Positions 26,555 to 35,337 of a stretch of DNA of 64,000 nt are shown here, in pieces. A model generated the notes under the pieces. It was not told the origin of the DNA. It made no database searches and worked only from the letters and a program-made list of their open reading frames with translations. This stretch comes from Yunchengibacter salinarum. Its GTDB lineage: Bacteria > Pseudomonadota > Alphaproteobacteria > Sphingomonadales > Kordiimonadaceae. Position 1 is the first letter of the stretch. Each line of letters begins with the position of its first letter. The stretch covers positions 404,975 to 468,974 of the forward strand of contig NZ_JBBJLN010000001.1 in the NCBI RefSeq assembly GCF_037658235.1, read 5' to 3'. The position numbers and the translations under genes were made by a program.

Positions 26555-27481
26555 CTAACTGAAAAGCAGAGACGACAGGCGACGCCGATATTTCCGGGTG
26601 ACCGGGTCGGTGGGGCCAGCCGCATCGAACAGTTTCAGCAATTGTGTTTTGGCGGCGCCATCGTTCCAGTCCCGGTCACGGGTGATGCTGGCCAGAAGCT
26701 GTTCCGCCGCGCCCGCCAGATCACCGCGGGATTGCAGCGCCAGCGCCAGGTCGATCCTGGCCTGATGGTCATTCGGGTCGGCCTCGACCCGGTTTTCCAG
26801 CTCCGCCGAGTCGCCAAGCTGTTCCGCCTGCGCGTGCAGGTCCAGCGCGCTCGTGATCCGGTCAAGGCGCTGGCGGTGTGCCGGGTCCTCAAGGGCCGAA
26901 GGGTCCACCTGATCCACGATCTGGCGCGCTTCTTCCACCCGGTCCAGCTTCAGGCCCGCTTCGGCCATGCCGAGCACGGCGCCCATCTGGTTCGGATCAT
27001 GGGCCACCACCTGCTGATAAATCTGGGCCGCCTGTTCGGCCTGGCCGTCTTCCAGCAGGGCATCGGCCTTTTCCAGTACGGCGGTGATCTGGTCATTGCC
27101 ACCGCCATTGCCGCCGGTCATCTGGATCAGCCGGTCCACGAACTGCTTCAACTGGCCGGGCGGCACCGCGCCCTGAAAGCCATCCACCGGCTGGCCCTGA
27201 TAAAAGGCGAAAACGGTGGGCAGGCTTTGCACCTGAAGCTGGCTGCACAGGGTCTGGTTCTGGTCCGCGTTCACCTTGACCAGCGCCACCTTGCCACCCG
27301 CATCCTGTACGGCTTTTTCCAGCGCCGGCATCATCTGCTTGCAGGGTTCGCACCAGTCGGCCCAGAAATCGACGATCACCGGCTGCTCCATGGAGGCCTT
27401 GATCACGTCGTCCGAGAAGGTCTGGATGTCGGTGTCCTTGATGCTGGCTTGCGCCTGGCCACCGCCGATAAGGTCTTCCAT
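26555..27481 (-). CDS. Thioredoxin-TPR protein (CnoX/YbbN-like co-chaperone)
   Basis: A 308-residue protein with an N-terminal thioredoxin domain (about 15-120) and a C-terminal tetratricopeptide region (about 140-300). The active-site motif is WCEPC, Cys44 and Cys47, so both redox cysteines are present. E. coli CnoX has SxxC and works mainly as a chloride-oxidation-triggered holdase; the CxxC here suggests a redox-active version. The TPR region ends in the AGPTDPVTRKYRRRLSSLLF motif typical of this family. The acting place is the cytosol. Confidence 0.9.
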   Translation of the reverse strand: MEDLIGGGQAQASIKDTDIQTFSDDVIKASMEQPVIVDFWADWCEPCKQMMPALEKAVQDAGGKVALVKVNADQNQTLCSQLQVQSLPTVFAFYQGQPVDGFQGAVPPGQLKQFVDRLIQMTGGNGGGNDQITAVLEKADALLEDGQAEQAAQIYQQVVAHDPNQMGAVLGMAEAGLKLDRVEEARQIVDQVDPSALEDPAHRQRLDRITSALDLHAQAEQLGDSAELENRVEADPNDHQARIDLALALQSRGDLAGAAEQLLASITRDRDWNDGAAKTQLLKLFDAAGPTDPVTRKYRRRLSSLLFS

Positions 27482-27597
27482 GGCTGCGATCTCTTTTTCT
27501 GAACTGAGAATACAATGGTCCCGGTGGATAACCGGGTGCGTGCCCCCAACTTAGGGATTGAAGGCGCCAGTGTCCATGTTCGCCGGAGCGAATGAAA

Positions 27598-28152
27598 TCA
27601 GGGGTCGGGGCTGGTGTCCGTGCCGTCTTTCCCGGTACCACACAGGTCCACCACCAGCGGTTGATAGCCGCAGGCCAGCATGAAACGGGTCAGGTCCGCG
27701 GGGCTCAGGCAGGTGGTGGCGGCGTTATGCAATGGATGAAAGGCCACCTGCGCGGCGTCCGCCAGGCGCCGGTCCATGGCCACGCGAAAAGGCGGCTCGC
27801 CGTGCGGCGGGTATTGGGCATTCAACAGGCCGAAAGGCGTGACCGCGCCGGGCTTGATGCCCAGAACGCGTTCCAGGCTGTCCGCACTGGCAAAGGACAG
27901 TCGCCCCAGCCCCAGCCTGTCCGCCAGGGCAACCAGATCCACCGGGCTGTCTTCCGGCGCCAGCATCAGCAGGCGGCGCTTTTTCTTGTCCCGCAGGAAC
28001 AGGCATTTGCAGTGCTGGGCCGGTATGTCCCCCCTGAGCGCGCGGGCGTCCGCCACCGTATGCACCGGCGGGTGATGGTGGGTTCGGTGGGGGATTTCCA
28101 GGTCGTTCAGAAAGCGTGTCAGTCGGTCTTCGTCCCGCGTGGCCATATTCAT
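27598..28152 (-). CDS. Prolyl-tRNA deacylase (ProXp-ala/YbaK family)
   Basis: Trans-editing hydrolase removing mis-charged Ala or similar amino acids from tRNA-Pro. It has 184 residues, the usual size. The family landmarks are HPPVHTVADA, CLFLRDKKKRRLLML, and SPFGLLN-like GAVTPFGLLN, with HPLHNAATTCLS near the end. The ATG at 28152 (AGGA just upstream) is preferred to an upstream in-frame Met at 28248. Its 5' flank carries a tandem 68-bp duplication containing two likely promoters. Confidence 0.86.
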   Translation of the reverse strand: MNMATRDEDRLTRFLNDLEIPHRTHHHPPVHTVADARALRGDIPAQHCKCLFLRDKKKRRLLMLAPEDSPVDLVALADRLGLGRLSFASADSLERVLGIKPGAVTPFGLLNAQYPPHGEPPFRVAMDRRLADAAQVAFHPLHNAATTCLSPADLTRFMLACGYQPLVVDLCGTGKDGTDTSPDP

Positions 28153-28206
28153 GCGTTCCTGCCCCCGTTTCCCGTGCCAAGTGCCTGACAGACGGCTGTT
28201 TGGCGT

Positions 28207-28235
28207 ATCATAGCCAGGTGAGGAAAAACTGTAAA
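28207..28235 (-). promoter_or_regulatory. Sigma-70 promoter, copy 1 (Pro-tRNA deacylase)
   Basis: Reading the minus strand: TTTACA (28235-28230), 17-base spacer, TATGAT (28212-28207). Each hexamer is 5/6 to consensus. The transcript would begin about 50 bases upstream of the deacylase ATG. Confidence 0.7.
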
Positions 28236-28274
28236 AAACCCGTGCCAAGTGCCTGACAGACGGTTGTTTTGACC

Positions 28275-28303
28275 ATCATAGGCGGGTGATGGAAAACTGT
28301 AAA
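28275..28303 (-). promoter_or_regulatory. Sigma-70 promoter, copy 2 (duplicated)
   Basis: Same TTTACA-17-TATGAT arrangement on the minus strand (28303-28298 and 28280-28275), in the second copy of the 68-bp repeat. Confidence 0.65.
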
Positions 28304-28311
28304 AAAATCGG

Positions 28312-28339
28312 TTGACCCCGATCTTCCCATTTGTATAGT
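28312..28339 (+). promoter_or_regulatory. Sigma-70 promoter of tRNA-Gly
   Basis: TTGACC at 28312-28317, 16-base spacer, TATAGT at 28334-28339; five of six bases match consensus in each. A start near 28346 would give a leader of about 30 bases to the tRNA. Confidence 0.75.
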
Positions 28340-28374
28340 GCCCCCACGCAAGCGGCGCTGCCGTTACCCCATAT

Positions 28375-28449
28375 GCGGGCGTAGCTCAGGGGTAGAGCAC
28401 AACCTTGCCAAGGTTGGGGTCGTGAGTTCGAATCTCATCGCCCGCTCCA
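28375..28449 (+). tRNA. tRNA-Gly(GCC)
   Basis: Cloverleaf of 75 bases including an encoded CCA. The acceptor stem GCGGGCG pairs with CGCCCGC at 28439-28445. The anticodon loop TTGCCAA is closed by CAACC/GGTTG, giving anticodon GCC. The T-loop GTTCGAATC is canonical. Confidence 0.97.
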
Positions 28450-28455
28450 ATTCAG

Positions 28456-28486
28456 AAAAAGCCGGCCTGAACAGGTCGGCTTTTTT
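28456..28486 (+). terminator. Rho-independent terminator of tRNA-Gly
   Basis: A 12-bp stem (28458-28469 with 28472-28483, one G-T pair) is followed by a T-run at 28481-28486. The tRNA gene is therefore a short single-gene transcript. Confidence 0.88.
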
Positions 28487-28590
28487 CTTTGGTGCGCGCG
28501 CACCGGGCCGCAACCAATCCATGCTGCTATTGGGGCCGGGCAGGCGGCATCATGCGCCGCCTGCCGCTTTCCCGGTGGTTTCCGGGGCCC

Positions 28591-31500
28591 TTATTTCAAT
28601 ATGGAATTCATGTGTTTGACGGCGAAGGACAGCTTCGCCACGGACAGGCTGCCGCTGCTTCTCAGCTCGTCGATCAGGCGGCCAGCGCGAATCACCTTGG
28701 TTTTTTCCTGTTCCTTCCATTTTTCCAGGCAGTCCGCTGTGCTGGCACCTTTGGCCATATTGCATACCGAGGTCACCAGCACCCGTTGCTGATCGGTCAG
28801 GTCTTCCAGCAGGGCGTGAATGGCCAGTGCTTCCCAGCGGTCCCTGGGTTTGTAATGGTCGCTGCGCTGGCGCAGCCAGTCAAAGCCCAGCATGTCGCCC
28901 AGGGCAAAGTGGATGGCGGCCACGTCATTGACCGTCTGACCGGTCTTTTCGCTGACGGTGATGATGTCCAGCCCGCTCTGCAACTGCTCGAACGCCGCCA
29001 CGAAGATGGCCAGGTCCTGCGGCACCCCGGCTTCCCGAAGGCCGCTGCGCCGGGCGACAAAAGCGTGTTGCACCGGCTCTGAAAGGGTGCCCTGCTCCAC
29101 GGCGAACAGGGTGCCCACCGGTTCGCGGAACCGGGCCACCAGTGTTTTCACATCGAACGGCTGGGGCAGGTTCCGCAGCAGCCACAGCACCTGATTTTTC
29201 AGCGCATCGGCCAGGCTGCGATGCATACTGTGCTGGATGTCGGCCCGCACGTCATAATCCAGCGCGTTGATGGCTTCCCAGTGTTTTTCCAGGTTGAACA
29301 CATCCCGCACGATGACAAAGGCGGCGATGATGTCCTCCACGCTCAGGCCGGTTTCTTCCTTTACTTCATAAACAAAGGTAAGCCCGGCCCAGTTCACCAC
29401 CGCATTGGCCAGCACGGTGGCGACGATTTCCCGCCGCAGCCGGTGGTCCGCCAGTGCATTCGGAAACCGGTCGGTCAACTGATCGGGAAAGCCCCATTCC
29501 AGTTCCGGGCGGAACCAGGGATCGTTCACCAGATCCCCCCGCTGAAGAATGTCGAACAGCGACATCTTGGCATAGGCCATCAGCGTGGCGATTTCCGGCC
29601 TCGTCAGCCCGCTTTCATTGGCGGCCAGTTCGGCGAAGCCTTCATCGGTGGGCAGGTTTTCGATTTCCCGGTCCAGGTCCATGTCCCGTTCCAGCAGGCG
29701 GATCAGGCCCAGATGGTTTTCCCGATTGCTGACGGCCTCTTCCTCCGCCAGTGAAATGGCCTGGGTCTGAAGATAATTGTCCGACAGCACGATGGCCGAG
29801 ACCGAGTCGGTCATGTCCTCCAGAAGCTGATTGCGGTCGTCCTGTTTCAGCCGACCATCGGCCAGCACCTGATCCAGCAGGATCTTGATGTTCACTTCCT
29901 TGTCGGAACAGTCCACGCCCGCGGAATTGTCGATGAAGTCGGTGTTGATGCGGCCACCGCGCCGGGCAAAGGTGATCCGGGCTTTCTGGGTCATGCCCAG
30001 ATTGCCGCCTTCGCCCACCGCCTTCACCGCAAGCTGGTCGGCGGTGATTCTCAGCGCGTCATTGGCGCGGTCCCCCACGTCGGCATTGCTTTCGCTTTTG
30101 TCGCGCACATAAGTGCCGATGCCGCCGAACCACAGCAGGTCCGCTTCCGCTTGAAGGATGGCGTGAATCAGTTGCGCGGGGGTCAGGCGCTTGTCCTCCA
30201 CGCCCAGCCAGGACTGGATTTCCGGGGTCAGATCGATCGCCTTGGCGCTGCGCTTGAACACGCCGCCGCCTTTGCTGATCAGGCTCTGGTCATAGTCTTC
30301 CCAGCTCGATCGCGGTGCATCGAACAGCCGTTTGCGCTCTTGCCAGTTGGCGTCTCCATCGCCGGGGTTCGGATCGATGAAGATGTGCATATGGTTGAAC
30401 GCGGCCTTCAGGCGGATGGTGCGGGACAGCAACATGCCATTGCCGAATACGTCCCCGCCCATGTCGCCAATGCCGATCACGCTGATGGGGTCGGTCTGGG
30501 TGTTGATGCCGATTTCCCGGAAATGGCGCTGAACCGATACCCACGCGCCGCGGGCGGTGATGCCCATTTTCTTGTGGTCATAGCCATGCTGGCCGCCGCT
30601 GGCAAAGGCATCGCCCAGCCAGAAACCGCGATCCAGGCTGATGCTGTTGGCGATATCGGAAAAGCTGGCCGTGCCCTTGTCCGCCGCCACCACCAGATAG
30701 GGGTCATCCCCATCCAGTGCATGGGTGCGTTCCGGCTTGACCACCTTGCCGTTTTCCAGATTGTCCGTGATGGACAGCAGGCTGGCGATGAAGCTGCGAT
30801 AGCAGGCGATGCCCTCCTGCATGATGCCTTCCCGATCGGCGCTGCCGGGCAATTGCTTGGGGAAGAAGCCCCCCTTGGCGCCCTGTGGCACGATCACGGC
30901 GTTTTTCACCTGTTGCGCCTTGACCAGCCCCAGCACTTCCGTGCGGAAATCCTCGGGCCGGTCGGACCAGCGCAGGCCGCCGCGCGCCACCGGGCCGCCG
31001 CGCAGATGCACCCCTTCCACCCGCGGGGAATAGACCCAGATTTCCGCGAAAGGCTTGGGGCGGGGCGCTTCTTCCAGCTCGCGGGTCTTGATCTTGAAGG
31101 CCAGGGCCTTTTCGTCCTTCCCTACCAGCACACTGTCCTGGAAATAATTGGTCCGCACGGTGGCGCTGATCACGTCGCGGTAGCCGCGCAGGATGCGGTC
31201 CTGATCCAGCGAGGCCACGTCCTCCAGCGCTGCGGTGAACTTTTCCTCAAGCGCGGCGATCCGTTTGGCGCGTGCATCCTTGCCGCCCTTGCCGCGCCGG
31301 GGCGCCCAGTCCGGGTCGAAGCGGGTGCGGAACAGGTCCAGCAATGTGGCCGCCTGATCCGGGTTGTCGCCCATGCAGTTCGCCAGATAATCCGGCGTAT
31401 AACTGAATCCCAACTGGCGCAGATACTTGCCATACGCCCGAAGCACCACGATTTCGTCCCAGCCAAGTCCGGCGCGGGCCACCAGAGCGTTGAAGGGATC

Positions 31501-33435
31501 GTCCTCCGCATGGTGGTGCCATACATGAAGGAACAGGGCCTCCACCTTGTCTTTCATGCGGCTGAGGGGTGCGGGGCAGCTTTCCGGTGGGTCCAGCCGG
31601 AATTCATGAATGTGGGAACCGCTGTCATGGGCCATTTCATAGGAATGTTCCACCAGCACGCGGAAGCCCATGTTTTCCAGAATTGGCATACAGCGGGCCA
31701 GCGTGACCATGCGGCTGCCATGATAGATTTTCAGCCGGTAATGGTTCCTGCCGTCGGGCTTGTGGTGATACAGGTCCACCGCAAGGTCATCCTGGCCAAC
31801 AATATCTTTCATCTTGGCCACGTCATAGACCGCCTGATCCGGGCTGAAGGCGGCGCGATAGGCCACGCCAAAGCGGTTCTGCCACGCGCGGGACAGCCTT
31901 ATGCCGTCTTCTTCCCCGAACTGGTTGATCAGTGCCGACAGCAGCCTGTCCGACCAGCCCTGGGCGGCATCGGCAATGCGGCGGTTGATCTCGTCCTCGT
32001 CCGGGTGCGGCACGGCGCCGGGCGTGGTGCGGATGATGAAATGCCAGCGGGCCAGGGTGTTTTCCGACAGATTGGCATAATAGACGGAGACCTCGCCGTC
32101 ATAGGCTTCGCACAATATGTCGCCAATGGCCTGCCTGAGGTCGGCGTGATAGGTGGCGCGCGGCACGAAGACCAGGGCGGAGACAAAGCGCTCGAACCGG
32201 TCCTGCCGTATAAAGGCACGCGGGCGCGGGCGTTCTGTCAGTTGCAGCACGCCCAGCGCGGTGCGGTACAGCCGACCCTCGCTGATCTGGAAAAGCTCGT
32301 CGCGGGGGAAGGTTTCCAATATGTGGGCCAGCGCCTTGCCGGCATGGGAATCCCGCGCGAACAGGGCGCGATCGCGGATGCGCGCCACCTTGCGGCGCAG
32401 CAGCGGCACGTCTTCGGCGAATTCGCTATAGGCCAGCGAGGTGAAAAGCCCGATGAAGCGTCGCTCGCCCACCGGTTTGCCGTCCTCGTCGAAAATCTTG
32501 ACGCCCACATAATCCATATGCACCCGCCGGTGCACGGTGGCCTTCACATTGGCCTTGGTGATCAGCACCGGTTCGCCCGCCGTCAGGAAGCTGCGGATTT
32601 CCGGGGACATGGGGGTCAGGCCGCGCTTGTCCCTGAGCACATAGCGGTCCCGGTCGCGCAATATGCCAAGGCCGGAGCCTTCCACTTGTTCGAAATCAAT
32701 GGTTTCCGGGTCACCCTCGAACCGGTATTCCCGAAAGCCCAGAAAGGTGAAGTGGTTGTCCCCCATCCAGCGCAGGAAGCGGATCGCCTCGTCCACTTCG
32801 TCCTCGTCCACCGGGGGCGGGTTCACCGTCAGGGCGGCCACGGTCTCGTCGATCTTGGCGAGCATGGCGCGGAAATCCCCCACAACCTGGCGCACATCGC
32901 CCAAAGTATCGCCAAGCGCCTGCTTGATGCCGTCAAGCGCATCCTTGTCGCTTTCCGCGTCCATTTCGATGAACATCAGGCTTTCGGCCCGCCCCTCGCG
33001 GCGCTCGTCGGGCTCAAGCTGGCTGGTGCGCTTGCCGGACTTGTCCCGCACGACCCGGTGAATGGGGTGGTGCATCATATGGATGCGATAGCCCAGTTGC
33101 TCGGTCAGGCAGGCGGTCACGCTGTCCACCAGGAACGGCATGTCGTCATTGACGATGGTGATGACGGTATGCCCGCTTTCCAGCGCAGACCCTTTCTGCC
33201 GGGGGTGCATCACATTGATCTTGGCCTTGCCGGGTGCGCGGCTGCCGGTTTCCTTGTAGAAGTGCCGGGCCAGCGCGATCAGGTGCGCGTCGTCACGGTC
33301 CAGCAGGTCATCGGGTGTGGACAGGGGGAAAAAGGCCGCCGCGAAGCGCACGAACGCCGCTGTGTCGTCCGAGCTTTTGCCCGCATCCTGTTTCAGGCTC
33401 TTCAGCAGCGCGTCGCGCCGCTCTTCAATGGTCAT
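28591..33435 (-). CDS. NAD-specific glutamate dehydrogenase, large type
   Basis: Giant (about 180 kDa) bacterial NAD-GDH, 1614 residues, the usual length. It converts glutamate to 2-oxoglutarate and ammonium in amino-acid catabolism. The N-terminal ~700 residues hold ACT-like regulatory domains. The catalytic part begins near 710 with EIWVYSPRVEGVHLRGGPVARGGLRWSDRPEDFRTE-type glutamate binding; KGGFFPKQL and the nucleotide-binding VIGIGDMGGDVFGNGML follow. The C-terminal helical domain ends at HMNSILK. The ATG at 33435 (MTIEERRDALLKSL) is chosen over an upstream Met. Sequence positions of the catalytic Lys were not counted exactly. Confidence 0.95.
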   Translation of the reverse strand: MTIEERRDALLKSLKQDAGKSSDDTAAFVRFAAAFFPLSTPDDLLDRDDAHLIALARHFYKETGSRAPGKAKINVMHPRQKGSALESGHTVITIVNDDMPFLVDSVTACLTEQLGYRIHMMHHPIHRVVRDKSGKRTSQLEPDERREGRAESLMFIEMDAESDKDALDGIKQALGDTLGDVRQVVGDFRAMLAKIDETVAALTVNPPPVDEDEVDEAIRFLRWMGDNHFTFLGFREYRFEGDPETIDFEQVEGSGLGILRDRDRYVLRDKRGLTPMSPEIRSFLTAGEPVLITKANVKATVHRRVHMDYVGVKIFDEDGKPVGERRFIGLFTSLAYSEFAEDVPLLRRKVARIRDRALFARDSHAGKALAHILETFPRDELFQISEGRLYRTALGVLQLTERPRPRAFIRQDRFERFVSALVFVPRATYHADLRQAIGDILCEAYDGEVSVYYANLSENTLARWHFIIRTTPGAVPHPDEDEINRRIADAAQGWSDRLLSALINQFGEEDGIRLSRAWQNRFGVAYRAAFSPDQAVYDVAKMKDIVGQDDLAVDLYHHKPDGRNHYRLKIYHGSRMVTLARCMPILENMGFRVLVEHSYEMAHDSGSHIHEFRLDPPESCPAPLSRMKDKVEALFLHVWHHHAEDDPFNALVARAGLGWDEIVVLRAYGKYLRQLGFSYTPDYLANCMGDNPDQAATLLDLFRTRFDPDWAPRRGKGGKDARAKRIAALEEKFTAALEDVASLDQDRILRGYRDVISATVRTNYFQDSVLVGKDEKALAFKIKTRELEEAPRPKPFAEIWVYSPRVEGVHLRGGPVARGGLRWSDRPEDFRTEVLGLVKAQQVKNAVIVPQGAKGGFFPKQLPGSADREGIMQEGIACYRSFIASLLSITDNLENGKVVKPERTHALDGDDPYLVVAADKGTASFSDIANSISLDRGFWLGDAFASGGQHGYDHKKMGITARGAWVSVQRHFREIGINTQTDPISVIGIGDMGGDVFGNGMLLSRTIRLKAAFNHMHIFIDPNPGDGDANWQERKRLFDAPRSSWEDYDQSLISKGGGVFKRSAKAIDLTPEIQSWLGVEDKRLTPAQLIHAILQAEADLLWFGGIGTYVRDKSESNADVGDRANDALRITADQLAVKAVGEGGNLGMTQKARITFARRGGRINTDFIDNSAGVDCSDKEVNIKILLDQVLADGRLKQDDRNQLLEDMTDSVSAIVLSDNYLQTQAISLAEEEAVSNRENHLGLIRLLERDMDLDREIENLPTDEGFAELAANESGLTRPEIATLMAYAKMSLFDILQRGDLVNDPWFRPELEWGFPDQLTDRFPNALADHRLRREIVATVLANAVVNWAGLTFVYEVKEETGLSVEDIIAAFVIVRDVFNLEKHWEAINALDYDVRADIQHSMHRSLADALKNQVLWLLRNLPQPFDVKTLVARFREPVGTLFAVEQGTLSEPVQHAFVARRSGLREAGVPQDLAIFVAAFEQLQSGLDIITVSEKTGQTVNDVAAIHFALGDMLGFDWLRQRSDHYKPRDRWEALAIHALLEDLTDQQRVLVTSVCNMAKGASTADCLEKWKEQEKTKVIRAGRLIDELRSSGSLSVAKLSFAVKHMNSILK

Positions 33436-33494
33436 AAGGCTCGGCCCTCCCCTGGCCGTGTCATGCTGGATGATGGTTCCGCCGGGTCGGGCGG

Positions 33495-35048
33495 TCACCC
33501 CTTGTCCTGTTGGCGGGCGACCCGCCGCATCACGTCGTTGAGCGTGGCGGGCGGCACCTGTGCCCGGTCCACCGCTTCCAGTTGATCATTCTCTCCCTTG
33601 CGGGCCAGCACAAGGGTCCATTCGCCCGGCGCCAGATCATCGGCGGGCAGGGCGGTCAGGTCGGTGGCCGCCACCCTGGCCAGGCGGCGCCGGGCGGCGC
33701 GGGTGGATTCGGCCTTGCGCCCCTGCCGCGACCGGCCATGGCGGGCGTCCCGCTCCAGCCGGACACAGCCCTTGATGCCGCCGGGCGCATCCCTGAGAAA
33801 GTCGGCCAGATCGTCTGACCGCACCCCGCTTCGCACAGCCCATGCCAGCGCGGCGGCATATTCGGTCAGCCGTGTCTTGTCGAAATCCCGACCGAAAATC
33901 AGTTTCAGGATCGGCGTGAAAGGCGCCCGTTTCTGCGCCCTCAGCCCGGCCTGCTGCAATAGCGCCTGATAGGCCGCGCCGCCATCCTCTTTGTTCTTCG
34001 CCTGCACTTTTTCATACAACGCCAGCGCGCGGGCCAGCGCGTCATACAGGCTGTCGCGGCTGTCCATGTCCGTATGGATCACATGGGTGGCCGCCGCCCG
34101 GCTGTCATGCAGCAGCGCTTCCAGGTCGGCCGGAACATCGTCGGGGGCCGCCGGTTCCGGCTCTGAATCGGGGGCGGGCGCGGTGTCGGCGGGGGGTTCT
34201 TCCTTCGTGTCCAGTTCCGGGGCCGGGTCGAAGGCATCCAGCGCCGGTGCCGGGTCTTCATCAGAGCCGGTCTGCGTCATCACATCCGCCGGTTCCGCGT
34301 CGGCATCGCCCGTTGCCCCGTCTTCGGCTTCTTCGGCCCCGGTGTCATCGGCCATCGGATCATGGTCGGTTCCGGCCTCCGGTTCGGGCTCTGTTTCTGT
34401 GTCTGCTGCCGCGTCCGGGCTGGCATTTTCGGCGCCGGACAGCAGCGCATCCATTTCCGCTTCGGCGTCGTCGCCACCGGGCGGGGCGTCGCCGCCGGGC
34501 CCATCTTCATCCGGGGCGGCGTCTTCATGCGGGTCTTCGGCAGGATTGGCGTCGCCGTCCGGGTCCTGCTCGGCGGCCCAGGCGCTCAGGCCGCCGGGGT
34601 GGGATTCCGGGGCCTGCCCCTGCGGGGACATCACCACCAGCACCAGGTCCGCCTTGTCGGCACTGTCCGATCCCGCCGCCAGCGGCAGCACCACGCCTTC
34701 GCCCGCGCCATGTTTCCCCTCATGGTGGAAGTCGGTGGCGCTCAGGCCGTCCCGACCGCCGCCGCGGCGGATATGGCTGTACAGGGTTTCCCGGAAATCG
34801 GCGAAAGGCAGGCTTTCCAGCGGCGTGCCGGGGGCGGGTGTCTCGCCCAGCAGGTCCGCCGCCAGGCCGGGGCCGCAAAAGCGGATCACCGGGCCCTTGC
34901 CGTGTGGGTCGCGCATGTCCAGCAACAGGCTGTTGTCCCTGAAAGGTCGGATGCCGTCCGGGGTCAGGTCGGTGAAGACCGGCATGGGCCGTTCGCCCCG
35001 CAGATTTTCCCAATATGTCAGGGCATTGCCTGGATCATCGTCCGCCAT
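33495..35048 (-). CDS. PAS_5-domain protein with a long acidic linker and uncharacterised C-terminal domain
   Basis: A 517-residue cytosolic protein. The N-terminus (about 1-150) resembles the alphaproteobacterial PAS_5 domain, opening with YWENLRGERPMPVFTDLTPDGI. A segment of about 175 residues (155-330) is extremely rich in Asp, Glu, Ala and Pro and should be disordered. The C-terminal part (about 330-517) has a compact helical block, with TPILKLIFGRDFDKTRL, EYAAALAWAVRSGV and GGIKGCVRLER, then a basic tail. I do not recognise that block as a named family. No effector enzyme motif is visible. The gene is upstream of GDH in the same orientation with a 59-base gap. Confidence 0.65.
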   Translation of the reverse strand: MADDDPGNALTYWENLRGERPMPVFTDLTPDGIRPFRDNSLLLDMRDPHGKGPVIRFCGPGLAADLLGETPAPGTPLESLPFADFRETLYSHIRRGGGRDGLSATDFHHEGKHGAGEGVVLPLAAGSDSADKADLVLVVMSPQGQAPESHPGGLSAWAAEQDPDGDANPAEDPHEDAAPDEDGPGGDAPPGGDDAEAEMDALLSGAENASPDAAADTETEPEPEAGTDHDPMADDTGAEEAEDGATGDADAEPADVMTQTGSDEDPAPALDAFDPAPELDTKEEPPADTAPAPDSEPEPAAPDDVPADLEALLHDSRAAATHVIHTDMDSRDSLYDALARALALYEKVQAKNKEDGGAAYQALLQQAGLRAQKRAPFTPILKLIFGRDFDKTRLTEYAAALAWAVRSGVRSDDLADFLRDAPGGIKGCVRLERDARHGRSRQGRKAESTRAARRRLARVAATDLTALPADDLAPGEWTLVLARKGENDQLEAVDRAQVPPATLNDVMRRVARQQDKG

Positions 35049-35337
35049 GATTTTGCGTTCCCCCCTTGGCAAGGCCCCCCGTGCCTGCCTTGCGGGGCAA
35101 GGGGGCTGGCCCAACTATGGCACCACCCCCGACGGTTTGACAACGATAGCCTGCGGCCCCGATGGTGATTTTCCCATGCCTGCCGGGGGTGGACCGGTCT
35201 TGTCACCGGGATCAAACTTGGGCACTAATAGCGTCGCGGCCGGGTGCCGGGTCGGGGTGGCTCGCCGGGTTGTGTATGGGTGCCCCCTGCAATCCACCGG
35301 ATGGCGGCTTTCAGGGGCAGAGGATGAGGGAACAGTT

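Larger units (their letters stand above)
28171..28306. repeat. Tandem 68-bp direct repeat, two copies
   Basis: Copy 1 is 28171-28238 and copy 2 is 28239-28306. The first 24 bases are identical and start CCCGTGCCAAGTGCC. The remainder differs at roughly ten positions. Each copy ends in an ACTGTAAAAAA stretch and carries a minus-strand promoter-like pair. A GTGCC-AA-GTGCC direct repeat within each copy could be an operator. Confidence 0.9.

Noticed and set aside
28171..28306. The tandem repeat as a CRISPR array or integron site
   Set aside because: There are only two head-to-tail copies with no spacer, no cas or integrase gene, and the sequence reads as a duplicated promoter.
28375..28449. tRNA-Gly as an integration site for a mobile element
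   Set aside because: No integrase, no second 3'-end copy of the tRNA, and flanking genes are core chromosomal genes.
30151..33585. A 1144-codon open frame on the plus strand
   Set aside because: It is exactly antisense to the NAD-glutamate dehydrogenase, arises from the strong third-position G/C bias, and its translation resembles no protein family.
33991..35337. An apparent N-terminal extension of the acyl-CoA synthetase
   Set aside because: The extension is Ser/Ala/Gly/Pro low complexity and antisense to the PAS_5 gene. The family-like N-terminus starts at 35338.
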